49,421 nt of DNA from Spirochaetaceae bacterium (GTDB taxonomy: Bacteria > Spirochaetota > Spirochaetia > DSM-27196 > SKKC01): NCBI GenBank assembly GCA_003554375.1, contig PWGF01000107.1, positions 1 through 49,421 of the forward strand. Direction: 5' to 3'. Positions 16,247 to 24,857 of the stretch are shown here, in pieces. The notes beneath the pieces are model-generated. The model ran no database searches. It saw only the letters and a list, made by a program, of their open reading frames with translations, and had not been told where the DNA came from. Every line of letters starts with the position of its first letter. Positions within the stretch are counted from its first letter, which is position 1. The position numbers and the translations under genes were made by a program.

Positions 16247-16741
16247 AGGGCCTTTCCGCAGCAATTCAGTGCGGCATGGTTCTCCAATCTGCGGGGGTAC
16301 GATAGAGTCTACTCCGGGTGCCCCGGGCGGTTGTTCGGTGGGTGTATCGATGTGCTCGAGATGATGAAGGCCACCGACTTCTGGCCCGAGCGAACGTTCT
16401 GGGACAGGAGGGTCCTTTTCTTCGAGACGTCCGATGAGATTCCGCCGGTGGATCTCGTACGATTCATGCTGCGAAACTACGGGATGCAAGACATCTTCCA
16501 GAGGATATCGGCGCTCCTCTTCGGCCGTGCCCGCGGCTATAGCGACGAGGCGAAGCGCCGCCTGGATCAGGTAACCACGGACGTGGTAGCGGGCGAGTTT
16601 GGTTGTAGCACGCTTCCGATCGTGACGAACATGGACTGCGGCCACACTGATCCGCAGACCATATTGCCGCTCGGCGTAATGACGGAAGTTGATCCGCAGG
16701 CGCGGCAAATCAGGCTGGTCGAACCGGTTTTCCGGGAGTAA
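16247..16741 (+). pseudogene. C-terminal half of an S66 peptidase (LD-carboxypeptidase / MccF type)
   Basis: In frame directly after the PIN stop, the sequence reads VYSGCPGRLFGGCIDVLEMM (from about 16307), then VLFFETSDEIPP and GHTDPQTILPLGV. These are the blocks of the C-terminal domain of S66 peptidases: the GGxxxxLE loop with the catalytic Glu and the final catalytic His. The N-terminal domain with the nucleophile Ser is absent, so the fragment cannot be active. A TTG at 16331 could start a 136-residue product but has no convincing ribosome site. The breakpoint lies at the end of the Phd-PIN pair, which suggests that insertion of the pair replaced the 5' half. Confidence 0.75.
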
Positions 16742-17023
16742 CCAACGTGCGAACCGGAAGGTGTATAAGCGGGAAACCACAGCTGGACGGAAAGACGCCC
16801 AGACGGGGGAAGTCGCGGATACACAAGAAGGCGTCGCTCGGGAGAGAAGCGGTGGCTCCGGGATAGCCGTCGGCGTCAGCCCCCGCCTGCGAGAGCAGCC
16901 TAGCGTTCGCCATCTCGTCTCGGGCCCCAAAGCAAGCGCGTACGAAACGAGCCCGACGATCGCAAAGGCTGTTTTCGAGGCCATCTTCCTCCGCACGCTG
17001 TATGCAACGCATCGAGATTCCAA
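16742..17023. other. Non-coding gap before the ArsR-rhodanese promoter
   Basis: No frame here resembles a protein. I see no strong repeat or terminator; it separates the S66 fragment from the next promoter. Confidence 0.5.
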
Positions 17024-17052
17024 TTGACATCGAAGTGTCGGAATAATATCGT
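17024..17052 (+). promoter_or_regulatory. Sigma70-type promoter of the ArsR-rhodanese gene
   Basis: TTGACA (17024-17029) and TATCGT (17047-17052) are 17 bases apart. The transcript would have a leader of about 165 bases before the ATG at 17226. Confidence 0.6.
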
Positions 17053-17109
17053 TGTACGTGGCGTGCACGGATGGTCACATGTCCGGCGTGCCGTCGTAGG
17101 GCCGGCCGT

Positions 17110-17129
17110 GGCTTGGCTTGGCTTGGCTT
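17110..17129. repeat. (GGCTT)x4 simple repeat in the leader
   Basis: Four perfect GGCTT units lie in the untranslated leader of the ArsR-rhodanese gene, followed by further GGCGT/GGCTG variants. The copy number could vary. Confidence 0.7.
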
Positions 17130-17225
17130 CGCGTAGGGCGGTGGGGGACGCTGCCGCAGGGCGTGGCGTGGCTGAGCGTGTTCCCCTAGGGGCACCGGGA
17201 CCGGCAAACCGAAGGAGTAACGAGT

Positions 17226-17909
17226 ATGAGTGACGAGCAGGGGACGGGGTTTAAAGAGACGGTATACCGTGAGGTGGGTTCGGTCATGGGAGCGCTTGCG
17301 GAGCCGTCGCGACTCGAGTTGCTCGAGCTTCTGGCGCAGTGCGAGCGGAGCGTGGAGGATGTGGCGCGTACGCTCGGGGCGAAGATCAACACCGTGTCGC
17401 ACCACCTCCATGTGCTCTTGGATCGGAAGCTCGTGCGGAGTCGCAAGGAGGGGCGCCGCGTCTATTACAGCGCGACCACTTTCGGCGTACGGCTGTGGAG
17501 CGCTGTAGTGGAGCTCGCTGCGAGCGAGCTCTCGGAGGTGAAAGTTGCGATGCAGGAGCTCTTGGAATCCGGGGACCGGGTGGAGCCGGTCGATTATCCG
17601 AAACTTCTCGAACGATTGGCCGATAACGAGGTCGTTTTGGTGGATGTGCGCCCGCGCGAGGAGTACGAGGCGGGGCACGTGCCGGGGGCGGTTTCGCTTC
17701 CGATTGAGGAGCTGCGTGAGCAGCTCGACTCGCTTCCGAAGGACAAGGAGGTGGTCGCTTACTGCCGCGGCCGGTACTGTGCGCTCTCGTACGAGGCGGT
17801 CCGGTGGCTGCAAGAGCGCGGCTTCTCAGCATGGCGCGTGGCCGAGGGTGTCGCGGAGTGGAAGGCTTCGGGCTACGAGCTCGAGCCGGAAGCGAGCGTT
17901 CGGTCGTGA
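17226..17909 (+). CDS. ArsR-family regulator fused to a rhodanese domain
   Basis: Fusion of 227 residues. Residues 15-100 form a winged helix of the ArsR/SmtB type (LAEPSRLELLELLAQC, then NTVSHHLHVLLDRKLVRSRKEGRRVYY). Residues 125-220 are a rhodanese domain with VLVDVRPREEYEAGHVPGAV and the active loop around Cys180 (YCRGRYC). Cys39 lies where BigR/SqrR sulfide sensors keep one sensing Cys; the second is not seen in the winged helix. Inferred role: a repressor that senses persulfide or handles it through the rhodanese Cys. The nearby flavoprotein/DsrE/cysteine desulfurase genes are plausible targets. AAGGAG precedes the ATG. Confidence 0.93.
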   Translation: MSDEQGTGFKETVYREVGSVMGALAEPSRLELLELLAQCERSVEDVARTLGAKINTVSHHLHVLLDRKLVRSRKEGRRVYYSATTFGVRLWSAVVELAASELSEVKVAMQELLESGDRVEPVDYPKLLERLADNEVVLVDVRPREEYEAGHVPGAVSLPIEELREQLDSLPKDKEVVAYCRGRYCALSYEAVRWLQERGFSAWRVAEGVAEWKASGYELEPEASVRS

Positions 17910-17951
17910 ACGGCAATTGTACGTAGCCGGCGACCGCGAAGGAGGCGCAAG

Positions 17952-18227
17952 GTGAGCTCCGAGGAGACCGATCGAGAGATTCTGACGTCTCTAGATAACG
18001 AGTGGCATACGCTCAAGTGCTGGAACCCGGTGCCGGGCTGGTTCCCGCAGACCGGTGCGGAGACGGTGCGCGTGCGCGGGGTATCGATGGAGGAGCACGG
18101 CGGGACGACGATTACCCGCTACGAGGTCGTGGTGCTCGACGAAGGCCGGGTTGTCGGGCGCTATCGCGTCGAGGCCCAGGAAGAGCTTGCAGGGTACGAG
18201 TACCGCTTCGACGACGAGGGGGAGTGA
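17952..18227 (+). CDS. Hypothetical protein downstream of the ArsR-rhodanese gene
   Basis: Protein of 91 residues starting at a GTG with GGAGG seven bases upstream. It is acidic, with one Cys (LKCWNPVPGWFPQTG), and the second half alternates hydrophobic and charged residues in strands (ITRYEVVVLDEGRVVGRYRVE). No family is recognised. The 42-base gap to the upstream gene and shared strand suggest co-transcription with the regulator, so a link to sulfur sensing is possible but unproven. Confidence 0.7.
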   Translation: MSSEETDREILTSLDNEWHTLKCWNPVPGWFPQTGAETVRVRGVSMEEHGGTTITRYEVVVLDEGRVVGRYRVEAQEELAGYEYRFDDEGE

Positions 18228-18462
18228 ACCAGCACGTGGGTGTCTCCGGCCGGAGCGGTCTTGGCCGCTTTGGTGTCTTTATGGCGTGTGTGATCCGTGC
18301 CATGCGGTTATCTTTCCCGGATTCACGACTTTCGAGTTGGCTCGAGACACTATCTCCTATCCTGTGCGTCGGTTCTACGCTCCCGGACACCACAGCGATT
18401 GCAGGTGCGAATACGTGAAACGATTCTTGCGGAACGTGATTCTTCCTCTAAGCTTGACAGGA

Positions 18463-18520
18463 TGGTATCCGTGATGCACGGTAGATCATCAGTTGAGTGT
18501 CACGAACAAGGAGGATACCA
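18463..18520 (+). promoter_or_regulatory. Inverted repeat in the leader covering the ribosome site of the FMN-binding gene
   Basis: TGGTATCC (18463-18470) and GGATACCA (18513-18520) are perfect complements. The second arm begins inside the AAGGAGG ribosome site (18508-18514). An inner GTGA...TCAC pair could extend the stem. Folding would mask the site. A TTGACA lies at 18454-18459, but no -10 box at the right spacing is convincing. Confidence 0.5.
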
Positions 18521-18522
18521 CA

Positions 18523-19053
18523 ATGAACGGCACAAAAATCGCCCTGATTGTCGCTGCTGTTGCGCTCGTGCTATCGATCGTAGCGATCATAGTTGCTGCC
18601 ACGGCTGATCCGGGTCCGGCTGAAGCGGAATGGCCGGTATGGGAGCTGGCGGACGGTGACTACCGTGGCCACTTCGATGACCGGGAGCACAACGTAAGCC
18701 TTCAGATCACCATCGAAAACGAGGAGATCGTGGCGGCAAGTGTTCGGTATCAGCAGTATGACGGCATCGTGTACGAGGACAATCCGAACGTTCCCGACGA
18801 CTATTTTTTCACCGCGGAGCAGATTGAAGGAATGGCCCGGCAGTACGAGGAAGCGCTCGATTACCTGATCGGCGCAACCGGTCGTGATGAGATCATCGAG
18901 CGGCTCCAACACATGGAGGGCACTCCGGAAGGTACGCCCGTGCTCGACGCTATCCAAACGGAAGTGGACGGCGTATCCGGCGCTACTATTCGATCCAGCA
19001 AGCTCGGGTCCGCCGTACGCGACGCGTTCAACCGCGGCCGCTACCGGGAGTAA
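18523..19053 (+). CDS. Membrane-anchored FMN-binding domain protein
   Basis: Protein of 176 residues. One N-terminal membrane span (IALIVAAVALVLSIVAIIVAA) anchors an exported domain. The C-terminal DGVSGATIRSSKL matches the FMN-binding motif in which flavin is linked covalently to the Thr of (S/D)GAT by a flavin transferase. Such domains serve in extracytoplasmic electron transfer. ATG 18523 has AAGGAGG eight bases upstream; a GTG 30 bases earlier is less likely. No ApbE transferase gene lies nearby, so it must be elsewhere if the site is used. Confidence 0.85.
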   Translation: MNGTKIALIVAAVALVLSIVAIIVAATADPGPAEAEWPVWELADGDYRGHFDDREHNVSLQITIENEEIVAASVRYQQYDGIVYEDNPNVPDDYFFTAEQIEGMARQYEEALDYLIGATGRDEIIERLQHMEGTPEGTPVLDAIQTEVDGVSGATIRSSKLGSAVRDAFNRGRYRE

Positions 19054-19197
19054 GCCCCCTTTTCCCTCTCAGGAGGCGGGCAGGTCGGATCGGTGTTTCA
19101 AGCCGGCCCGGCCTGCCTTGATAGCAGCCGAGATTCAATCCCGTCGGCGGAGCGTCTCAGCGGTCTCCGCCTCCCCTATTGTTCCCCTATCGGACGT

Positions 19198-20625
19198 TCA
19201 GAAATGCCACTTCGCCGAGAGAAAGAGCTGCGGCCGGCCGATATCGATCTGTGCGCTCTTAGCCGAATTGGGGTCGAGCGGTAGATCGAACCGTCCGTCG
19301 AACTCGCTCCCGTCCGGGCCCAGCAGGAGCGACGCGCCGAAGCCGAGCTCCAGGTCGGGGAGCGCTGCGTATTGGACTTCGGGGATGAGGGTCACACTTC
19401 CGTCGTTCAGGTTCACGAGCGAGGCGAGAACCGTGTGAACCGTGTCATCGAGTAGATAATAGTCTGCGATTCCCACCAGGTAGTCGCGAGCGGCCAGACG
19501 GCCTGCGATCCGCGCCTGTGGGTCGTAGTCGGCGGGATCGGAAGCGCCTCTGCCGCCGCGGTGATACTCCACTTGGAGTCCGAGCCCGAAGGGCATCTCG
19601 TAGTGAAATCCGATTGCACCGTCGATGGAGCGCTCGAGTTTCCACTCCTCCTCGGGGGTGATCTCGACTGCGGCCTCAGCGTAGGCAGTCACCGGCCCGA
19701 GGGGTCCGGCAACTTCGCCCACTGCATAGTCACGCGCGGCAGGCGTGAAGTCACCGGCGTCCGCTCCGGGCCCGGCGTCCAGGGCGCGGATGAAGCCGGC
19801 GGCGAGGTCCCACATACCGGCAAACGCACGAACGCGGACACCGAACGGTAGATTTCTCGCCTCCGCAAGGCCCGAAAGGGCAGTGGCGCGCCGCGACCGG
19901 TCCTCAAAAGCCACGTAACCCTCGAGGCCGAAGCCGGTGCCGATCGAAATACCTGGCGCGATCGCGGTCAGTCCGGGTGGCTCCACGCCGGTGAGCTCGG
20001 CCAAGCTCGCGGGATTCATCAGCTCGGTCGGGTTGAATGCGTACGCGGTGCCCCAAGCGATCGGCTGACGTCCCGCGCGGAGATCGAGCGGACCGAGTCG
20101 TGCTGAAGCGTACGCATAGTCCACGACGAGCTCCCGGTTGAAGTCGGTCCCCGGGAAGCTCGCTTGATCCTGCTCAACGAGTGCCGGAGCACCAATGAGG
20201 CTCTGCCGCGTCAATGAATTGGCCGCCCCCCGCCGGTCGCGGTACTCGGCTTCAACAGTGATGGTTAGGGCGTTCGCCGGGTAGAATTGTCCACGTAACC
20301 GGAGGATACTCTGAAGGCCGAAGTGCGGCTCTCCGTCGAAGCCGCGCGGGAGGAGCGTCAGGCCGGTCGACTCGAAATAGCCGGAGATCTCCCCTCCGTC
20401 CCCGGTGTCATTCCAGTCGCCCCAGTCATCGTCTCCCCATGCGTTTTCGTCCTGGTCGTCGTTCCAGTCGTCATCCCAGCCGAACTCGGCCTCGGTCCTC
20501 TCGTTTTGCTGATCGTCCAGATAGTTCGATTCTCCGGCGCCGAGCGGTGCTGCAAGGAGAACCGCCAGCAGTGCGGAAGCCGGTAACCGGCGTCGTATCT
20601 GCGTCAGAAGTCGTTCGTCGTTCAT
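19198..20625 (-). CDS. Outer-membrane beta-barrel protein (DUF1302-like), RND-associated
   Basis: Protein of 475 residues. A signal peptide (LLAVLLAAPLGAGES) is followed by a strange acidic and Trp-rich stretch at residues about 46-75 (many DDDW, DDW units) and then strands typical of a barrel: LRLRGQFYPANALTITVEAEY, LDLRAGRQPIAWGTAYAFNP and so on. The GRQxIxWG pattern is typical of DUF1302 proteins. The last residues (LFLSAKWHF) end in Phe, the recognition signal for barrel insertion. It is last in the RND operon and probably the outer-membrane part of that export or lipid-transport route. Confidence 0.85.
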   Translation of the reverse strand: MNDERLLTQIRRRLPASALLAVLLAAPLGAGESNYLDDQQNERTEAEFGWDDDWNDDQDENAWGDDDWGDWNDTGDGGEISGYFESTGLTLLPRGFDGEPHFGLQSILRLRGQFYPANALTITVEAEYRDRRGAANSLTRQSLIGAPALVEQDQASFPGTDFNRELVVDYAYASARLGPLDLRAGRQPIAWGTAYAFNPTELMNPASLAELTGVEPPGLTAIAPGISIGTGFGLEGYVAFEDRSRRATALSGLAEARNLPFGVRVRAFAGMWDLAAGFIRALDAGPGADAGDFTPAARDYAVGEVAGPLGPVTAYAEAAVEITPEEEWKLERSIDGAIGFHYEMPFGLGLQVEYHRGGRGASDPADYDPQARIAGRLAARDYLVGIADYYLLDDTVHTVLASLVNLNDGSVTLIPEVQYAALPDLELGFGASLLLGPDGSEFDGRFDLPLDPNSAKSAQIDIGRPQLFLSAKWHF

Positions 20626-20767
20626 CTCCTATCTCCCTTGTCGGTAGTGCACCGGCGGCGGTAGCGGCGGGAGCCGGCGGACGTCCGCCACTCGGGTGGC
20701 CGCAGGCGTGCCTGCGGCCCTGCGGGTCCTCGCCGCCACCCGCCGCCACATGCCGTCACATGCCGTT

Positions 20768-21538
20768 TCACCGGTGGAATCGGTTCGGGTCGAACAGGTC
20801 GTCGTCGAGTGGCACGTCCCATTCGACGTCCTGCATACGAATCGCCGTACGGCTGTTGTCGGCGAAGTTGTGCATGGTCAGCTCGGTTGCCACGTAGCGA
20901 CCGGCGATGTTCTGGATTCCGCCGGCGTCGAGCCGTTTTACCTGCGTTCGGTTCTCGTAATAGTCGATGCGTACGGGCACGTATCGTTCTTTATCGATGT
21001 GGAATACGAGTCTGCTGTACTGGCTGTCCTCGTCTGACGGAGCTCCCGAGATGACCCATCTGCCGGCGCTGTCGTCTTCCATCTCGAAGTCACCGTAGTC
21101 GGTTGCGAAGCCGGCGCCGCCCATGTCCTCGTAGGTGAAGTCGCCGCCGACGCCGCCCACGGATCCGCCGCGGGCGGTGCCGCTGATGTTCCGGACTCGC
21201 CCGGTCGATGGGAAGAAGACGCGTATGGCGCCGTCGAGATCGAGTACGCGCAGTCCGCGTATGCTTCTGGGACTGACAAACTCGATGAGCGATTCGTCGG
21301 CTCCGCGCCCGTAGGAGAGCATGCGAATCTCTCGATCGTAGTCGCCGGCGCCGGCACCGGCATCATTGAAGATGCGCATGATCATTCGCGCGCGGGAGCT
21401 TTCCGGACCACGTTGCTCGTCGACACGCTGCATTATCTGCCCGGGTGACTCCGGCGTGGCACCTGCGGTAACTGCCATCAGAAGAAGGATTAGAAGCCCG
21501 ATCGCCGATTTGCCCCTCTTCGCACTGTGCCTTTTCAT
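20768..21538 (-). CDS. LolA-like outer-membrane lipoprotein-sorting protein
   Basis: Periplasmic protein of 256 residues with signal peptide (AIGLLILLLMAVTAGA) and the LolA-like beta fold (MIMRIFND, GLRVLDLDGAIRVFFPSTGRVRNI, then EDMGGAGFATDYGDFEM). It belongs to the branch repeatedly found between an MMPL/RND pump and a DUF1302 barrel protein. Its cavity should carry a hydrophobic ligand between pump and barrel. The ATG at 21538 follows GGAGG; the longer open frame upstream lies in the RND gene end and spacer. Confidence 0.88.
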   Translation of the reverse strand: MKRHSAKRGKSAIGLLILLLMAVTAGATPESPGQIMQRVDEQRGPESSRARMIMRIFNDAGAGAGDYDREIRMLSYGRGADESLIEFVSPRSIRGLRVLDLDGAIRVFFPSTGRVRNISGTARGGSVGGVGGDFTYEDMGGAGFATDYGDFEMEDDSAGRWVISGAPSDEDSQYSRLVFHIDKERYVPVRIDYYENRTQVKRLDAGGIQNIAGRYVATELTMHNFADNSRTAIRMQDVEWDVPLDDDLFDPNRFHR

Positions 21539-21644
21539 ACAGTCCTCCTGTGTATGCGCCCCGCGACCGCTGCCGTGTCCCGGGGCGCGTGGTATTCCCG
21601 GCCAGCTTTCACGGGCGGCCGGGCGCCCGTATACTCCGTTCCGG

Positions 21645-24536
21645 TCAGCCTCCGTTTCGCGACTCATGCTGCGGCGGCCTCCGAAGGCCGAGGAACGCCG
21701 GGAGGCCGACAACTGTGGCAACGAGGCACGCGGCGATACCGACGAACAGCAGGGTGCCGAGCGCGGCGACGGCGCCGACCTCGCCCATGAGCGCAAGAGA
21801 GCCGAAGCCCAGCATCGTCGTCACCGACGAGAGCAATACCGCCTTTCCGGTGTATCGTAGAGTCGATACGATGTTGCCTCCCTCGTGCTCGTAGCGGTGG
21901 AGGATGTGCATCGCGAAGTCGGTCCCGATACCGATCAAGAGCGGGAATACAACCGCCACGAACGCTATCAACGGCATGCCGAGTAGCGGGAGTATCCCGA
22001 AGGTCCAGACAATCGCCACTGCCACCGAACCGAACGCCAGCAGGACATGGCCGGGCCTCCGGAAGATCGCAATCATGACCAAGAAGACCACCAGAGCCGC
22101 CCATGCAGCCGCCTCGGAGCCGTCGGTGAACAAGTCGTCGACGAGAGCTACATAGAGCGGGACGCTTCCGGTTACGCCGGGGTCGACCTCACGGAGCTGG
22201 CTGTGATAGGCGAGTAGGATTTCGTCGCAGTCGTGGGTAGCGGCGACCGGAACAATGGTCGTCAGGAAGCTGTCACCTGCATCGGACACGAAGTTCGCCC
22301 GAATGCTCTGCGGAATGTCGTCGACCGTCGGCGCGCGATCGACTTGCATCCGCGCTTGCTGTTCCTGCATCGCCGAGGCGAACGCTGCGTCGAGCCTGGC
22401 GAGCCGCTCGGCGCTTGCCTCGGGGTCCGCCGTGATCGCCTCGATTGCGTTCTGGAATACTTCGCGGCCCGGTTCGCCCACCTCTGCCCCGATAATCTCG
22501 CGGATCATGGCGTCGCGGCGGCGCACGACCCGGTTGTTCTCGCCGAGACCGGCAACGGCAAGGTCGCCGAGCTCGATCACATTCCATTCGAGGCGTTGGA
22601 TCTCATCGGCAAGCTGCTGGACATCCTCCGCGGTACGCTCCGGCAAGGCATCGGCGCCAGTACCGGCCGGGTGGGTGTTGTCCGCATCGCCGCCGCCGTC
22701 GTTGCCACTGCCCGTCTCGGTACCACCGGTGTCGGGGCCGGTGGCTGCGATCGTTGCCAGCCGTTCGTCGATCTCGTCTTCAGGCGGCAGTAGATCGGAT
22801 ATAGTTGCGACGCGGGAGACGAGGCTCTGCCGCCGCAGGGCCCCGGCCGTTTCGCGCGCCGCCTCGACTGAATCGGCGGTCGTGAGCGCCGTGAACGGGG
22901 AGACCTCCATGCGGTCCATGATGCGCCGCTGCGTGTCGACCGCGGGCCCGGTCGACGGCCCCATGTTCAGCATGTCGTAGTCAATTCTGTTGCCGGGGAG
23001 AAGCGTAGCGCCGATCACCGTTAGGACTACGATCACGATGACTGCGGCGAGACGGTGGCGTGAAAGTGCCGAGCCGATCGCTGCGAGAAATCCGTAGTTG
23101 ATCAGAAAGCGGCGCCGGAACGACCTCACATCGTGCTTGCTTCCAAAACTCAAGATGAGCGCCGGCAACAGGATCATCGTGGCTGCGAGCGTCAGAACTA
23201 CACCGAGGCCGGCGATTACGCCGAATTCGGCTACCGCCGGCATTCGAGCGACCGAGAGCGTGAAGAAAGCGGCGGCGGTCGTTATGCCGCCGAGCATGAT
23301 TGGGGTGCCGCCGGCGTGCATTACCTTGCGGATGGCCGTGGGCGGATCGAGTCCCTGTTCGCGGAAGTCGTCGTAGTTGCTTACGAGATGAATGCCGAAA
23401 TCTATGCCGAGGCCGATGAGAATCACCACGAAAGCCGAGGTAATGAAGGTCAGGTGGCCGACGGTCAAGGCGATTCCGCCGGCGGTGAGCAGAATGCCGA
23501 CTATGAGCGTGAGAATCGCGAAGAAGATGTTCCGAAAACGAGCGAACGATACCGCGAAAAGCGCCACGATGAGCAGGAGCGCCACGAACGCGGGAACGAG
23601 CATGTCGGCGCTAGCCGCGTCCTGCTCGTCCTGGTTCTGCGCGATCTCGCCGCCGATTCCTACGCGTACCCCGTCGATTTCCTCCTCGATCGCACCTGCG
23701 ACTTCGCGCAGCCCGTAGACCGATTCGCGGGTTGCGTCGAGATCGTCGAGCGGGAAGTTCGGCTGAATGGAGAATGTGAGCATATCGTCGTCCGGCGACC
23801 ACCGGTACAAATCGCCGGCGAAGAATGTGCGGACAAGGGCGCCGGCCTGGGCTGCCGCCGGATTGCCTACTGTCTCAGTCCGCTCGTTTCCTGCACGTTG
23901 GTTCGCGGTATGCTCCCCGGAAAATGCCGCGGCAACCTTGGGCGGGAGATCTCCACCGGACACCGATGCGCCGGCCGCACGAGTGAACAGCTCGATCCCG
24001 GCAAGCGCCTGTGCGCCGTCCCATTCGTCTTGATTGGTCGCGAACTGGTCGTCGTCTTCCAGTACGACATCCTCGTACATGTCGTTCAACGCCGTCAGAA
24101 ATCCTTGTAACGACCGTTGCTCGAGCAACCTTTGGGAATCCTCGATGTCGCCGACGTCCTCGGCGAGCATCAGCCCCCATTCGAGTCCGTAGTCCGGGTC
24201 GACCGTGAGATCGATGGCGCGGACATGCCTCATGATATCGTCGCGATTCTCGATGCGATCGACGGCGCGATGCGCCGCCTCCATCATCGACTCGCGATTC
24301 GGGCCCTCGACGGCAACGATGAGGGAGCCGGTCGATCCGAACGCCTCGGTAATCTCGCCGAAGCGCTGTGCCGCGGGATTGTCCTCTCCGAGCATTTCGT
24401 CGGTGCTGGTAATCACGCTGATGTTGCTGCTGAGGATGAGGCTTCCGATCGTCAGGAGGCCGAATATCACAAACACCGCCTTGCGGTGGTGAATCGCGAT
24501 GTCCGCCAGCTTGTTTGCTACTCTGTCGCGTATCAT
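21645..24536 (-). CDS. MMPL/RND-family transporter (HAE3 type)
   Basis: Inner-membrane protein of 963 residues made of two homologous halves. Each has one span, a large periplasmic loop and a bundle of five spans with the sterol-sensing/SSD-like block (VVILIGLGIDFGIHLVSNYDDF in the first half, PLLIGIGTDFAMHILHRYEHEG in the second). The conserved Gly-x-x-x-Asp in span 4 is the proton-relay position. The second loop holds a Gly/Asp/Thr-rich insert. The ATG at 24536 has AAGGAG at the right spacing; the upstream open frame runs through the operator. Likely substrates are lipids or hopanoids. Confidence 0.92.
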   Translation of the reverse strand: MIRDRVANKLADIAIHHRKAVFVIFGLLTIGSLILSSNISVITSTDEMLGEDNPAAQRFGEITEAFGSTGSLIVAVEGPNRESMMEAAHRAVDRIENRDDIMRHVRAIDLTVDPDYGLEWGLMLAEDVGDIEDSQRLLEQRSLQGFLTALNDMYEDVVLEDDDQFATNQDEWDGAQALAGIELFTRAAGASVSGGDLPPKVAAAFSGEHTANQRAGNERTETVGNPAAAQAGALVRTFFAGDLYRWSPDDDMLTFSIQPNFPLDDLDATRESVYGLREVAGAIEEEIDGVRVGIGGEIAQNQDEQDAASADMLVPAFVALLLIVALFAVSFARFRNIFFAILTLIVGILLTAGGIALTVGHLTFITSAFVVILIGLGIDFGIHLVSNYDDFREQGLDPPTAIRKVMHAGGTPIMLGGITTAAAFFTLSVARMPAVAEFGVIAGLGVVLTLAATMILLPALILSFGSKHDVRSFRRRFLINYGFLAAIGSALSRHRLAAVIVIVVLTVIGATLLPGNRIDYDMLNMGPSTGPAVDTQRRIMDRMEVSPFTALTTADSVEAARETAGALRRQSLVSRVATISDLLPPEDEIDERLATIAATGPDTGGTETGSGNDGGGDADNTHPAGTGADALPERTAEDVQQLADEIQRLEWNVIELGDLAVAGLGENNRVVRRRDAMIREIIGAEVGEPGREVFQNAIEAITADPEASAERLARLDAAFASAMQEQQARMQVDRAPTVDDIPQSIRANFVSDAGDSFLTTIVPVAATHDCDEILLAYHSQLREVDPGVTGSVPLYVALVDDLFTDGSEAAAWAALVVFLVMIAIFRRPGHVLLAFGSVAVAIVWTFGILPLLGMPLIAFVAVVFPLLIGIGTDFAMHILHRYEHEGGNIVSTLRYTGKAVLLSSVTTMLGFGSLALMGEVGAVAALGTLLFVGIAACLVATVVGLPAFLGLRRPPQHESRNGG

Positions 24537-24559
24537 ACGCCGCTCCTTACTATACATTG

Positions 24560-24575
24560 TGTTGTTGAAACAACA
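24560..24575. promoter_or_regulatory. Palindromic operator TGTTGTT-GA-AACAACA
   Basis: Perfect 7-bp arms with two central bases, sitting 24 bases before the RND start codon and in the intergenic region shared with the divergent TetR gene. Its size and symmetry fit a TetR dimer. A degenerate relative, CAAC-GTTAT-GTTG, lies in the tetR promoter at 24746-24758, so one protein may control both directions. Confidence 0.7.
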
Positions 24576-24742
24576 GAATGTTGGATGAATGTAGTCTGCA
24601 CCCTCCGAGCGTGCAGCGCAAACGACAGATCGGCCGCGAATGTAGCTGAACCAACAATCCGCCGGATCCTGTGTACGGCACATTGGGTGACTCGTGGCAC
24701 AATCGCGTGCTTCCTACCCCGGAGCGGAGTACGACGCTTGTA

Positions 24743-24771
24743 TTGCAACGTTATGTTGGATAAGCTACGAT
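24743..24771 (+). promoter_or_regulatory. Promoter of the TetR gene
   Basis: TTGCAA (24743-24748) and TACGAT (24766-24771) are 17 bases apart. Together with the palindrome at 24560 it accounts for the 321-base gap between the RND and TetR genes; nothing else is apparent there. Confidence 0.5.
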
Positions 24772-24857
24772 GTGTTAGACGTGGATTGAAACGAGAATGG
24801 CGTGAGGTGTGGGCTCCAGGGCGTGCCCCGCCGTACGGGATGAACAGGGGGACACGG

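Noticed and set aside
15548..17068. Long minus-strand open frame continuous with the HEPN gene
   Set aside because: It runs antisense through the phd-PIN pair and S66 fragment, shows no family resemblance, and the HEPN fold is complete from the ATG at 15547.
18228..18462. Cys/His-rich plus-strand frame (CDPCHAVIFPGF, HHSDCRCEYV)
   Set aside because: It looks zinc-site-like and recalls phage head-protein endings, but it begins inside another frame of the 91-residue gene, has no start or ribosome site and no neighbouring phage genes.
24543..24554. TATAGT on the minus strand as -10 box for the RND gene
   Set aside because: Transcription would then start after the ribosome site, so it cannot serve the ATG at 24536; the real promoter must lie further upstream.
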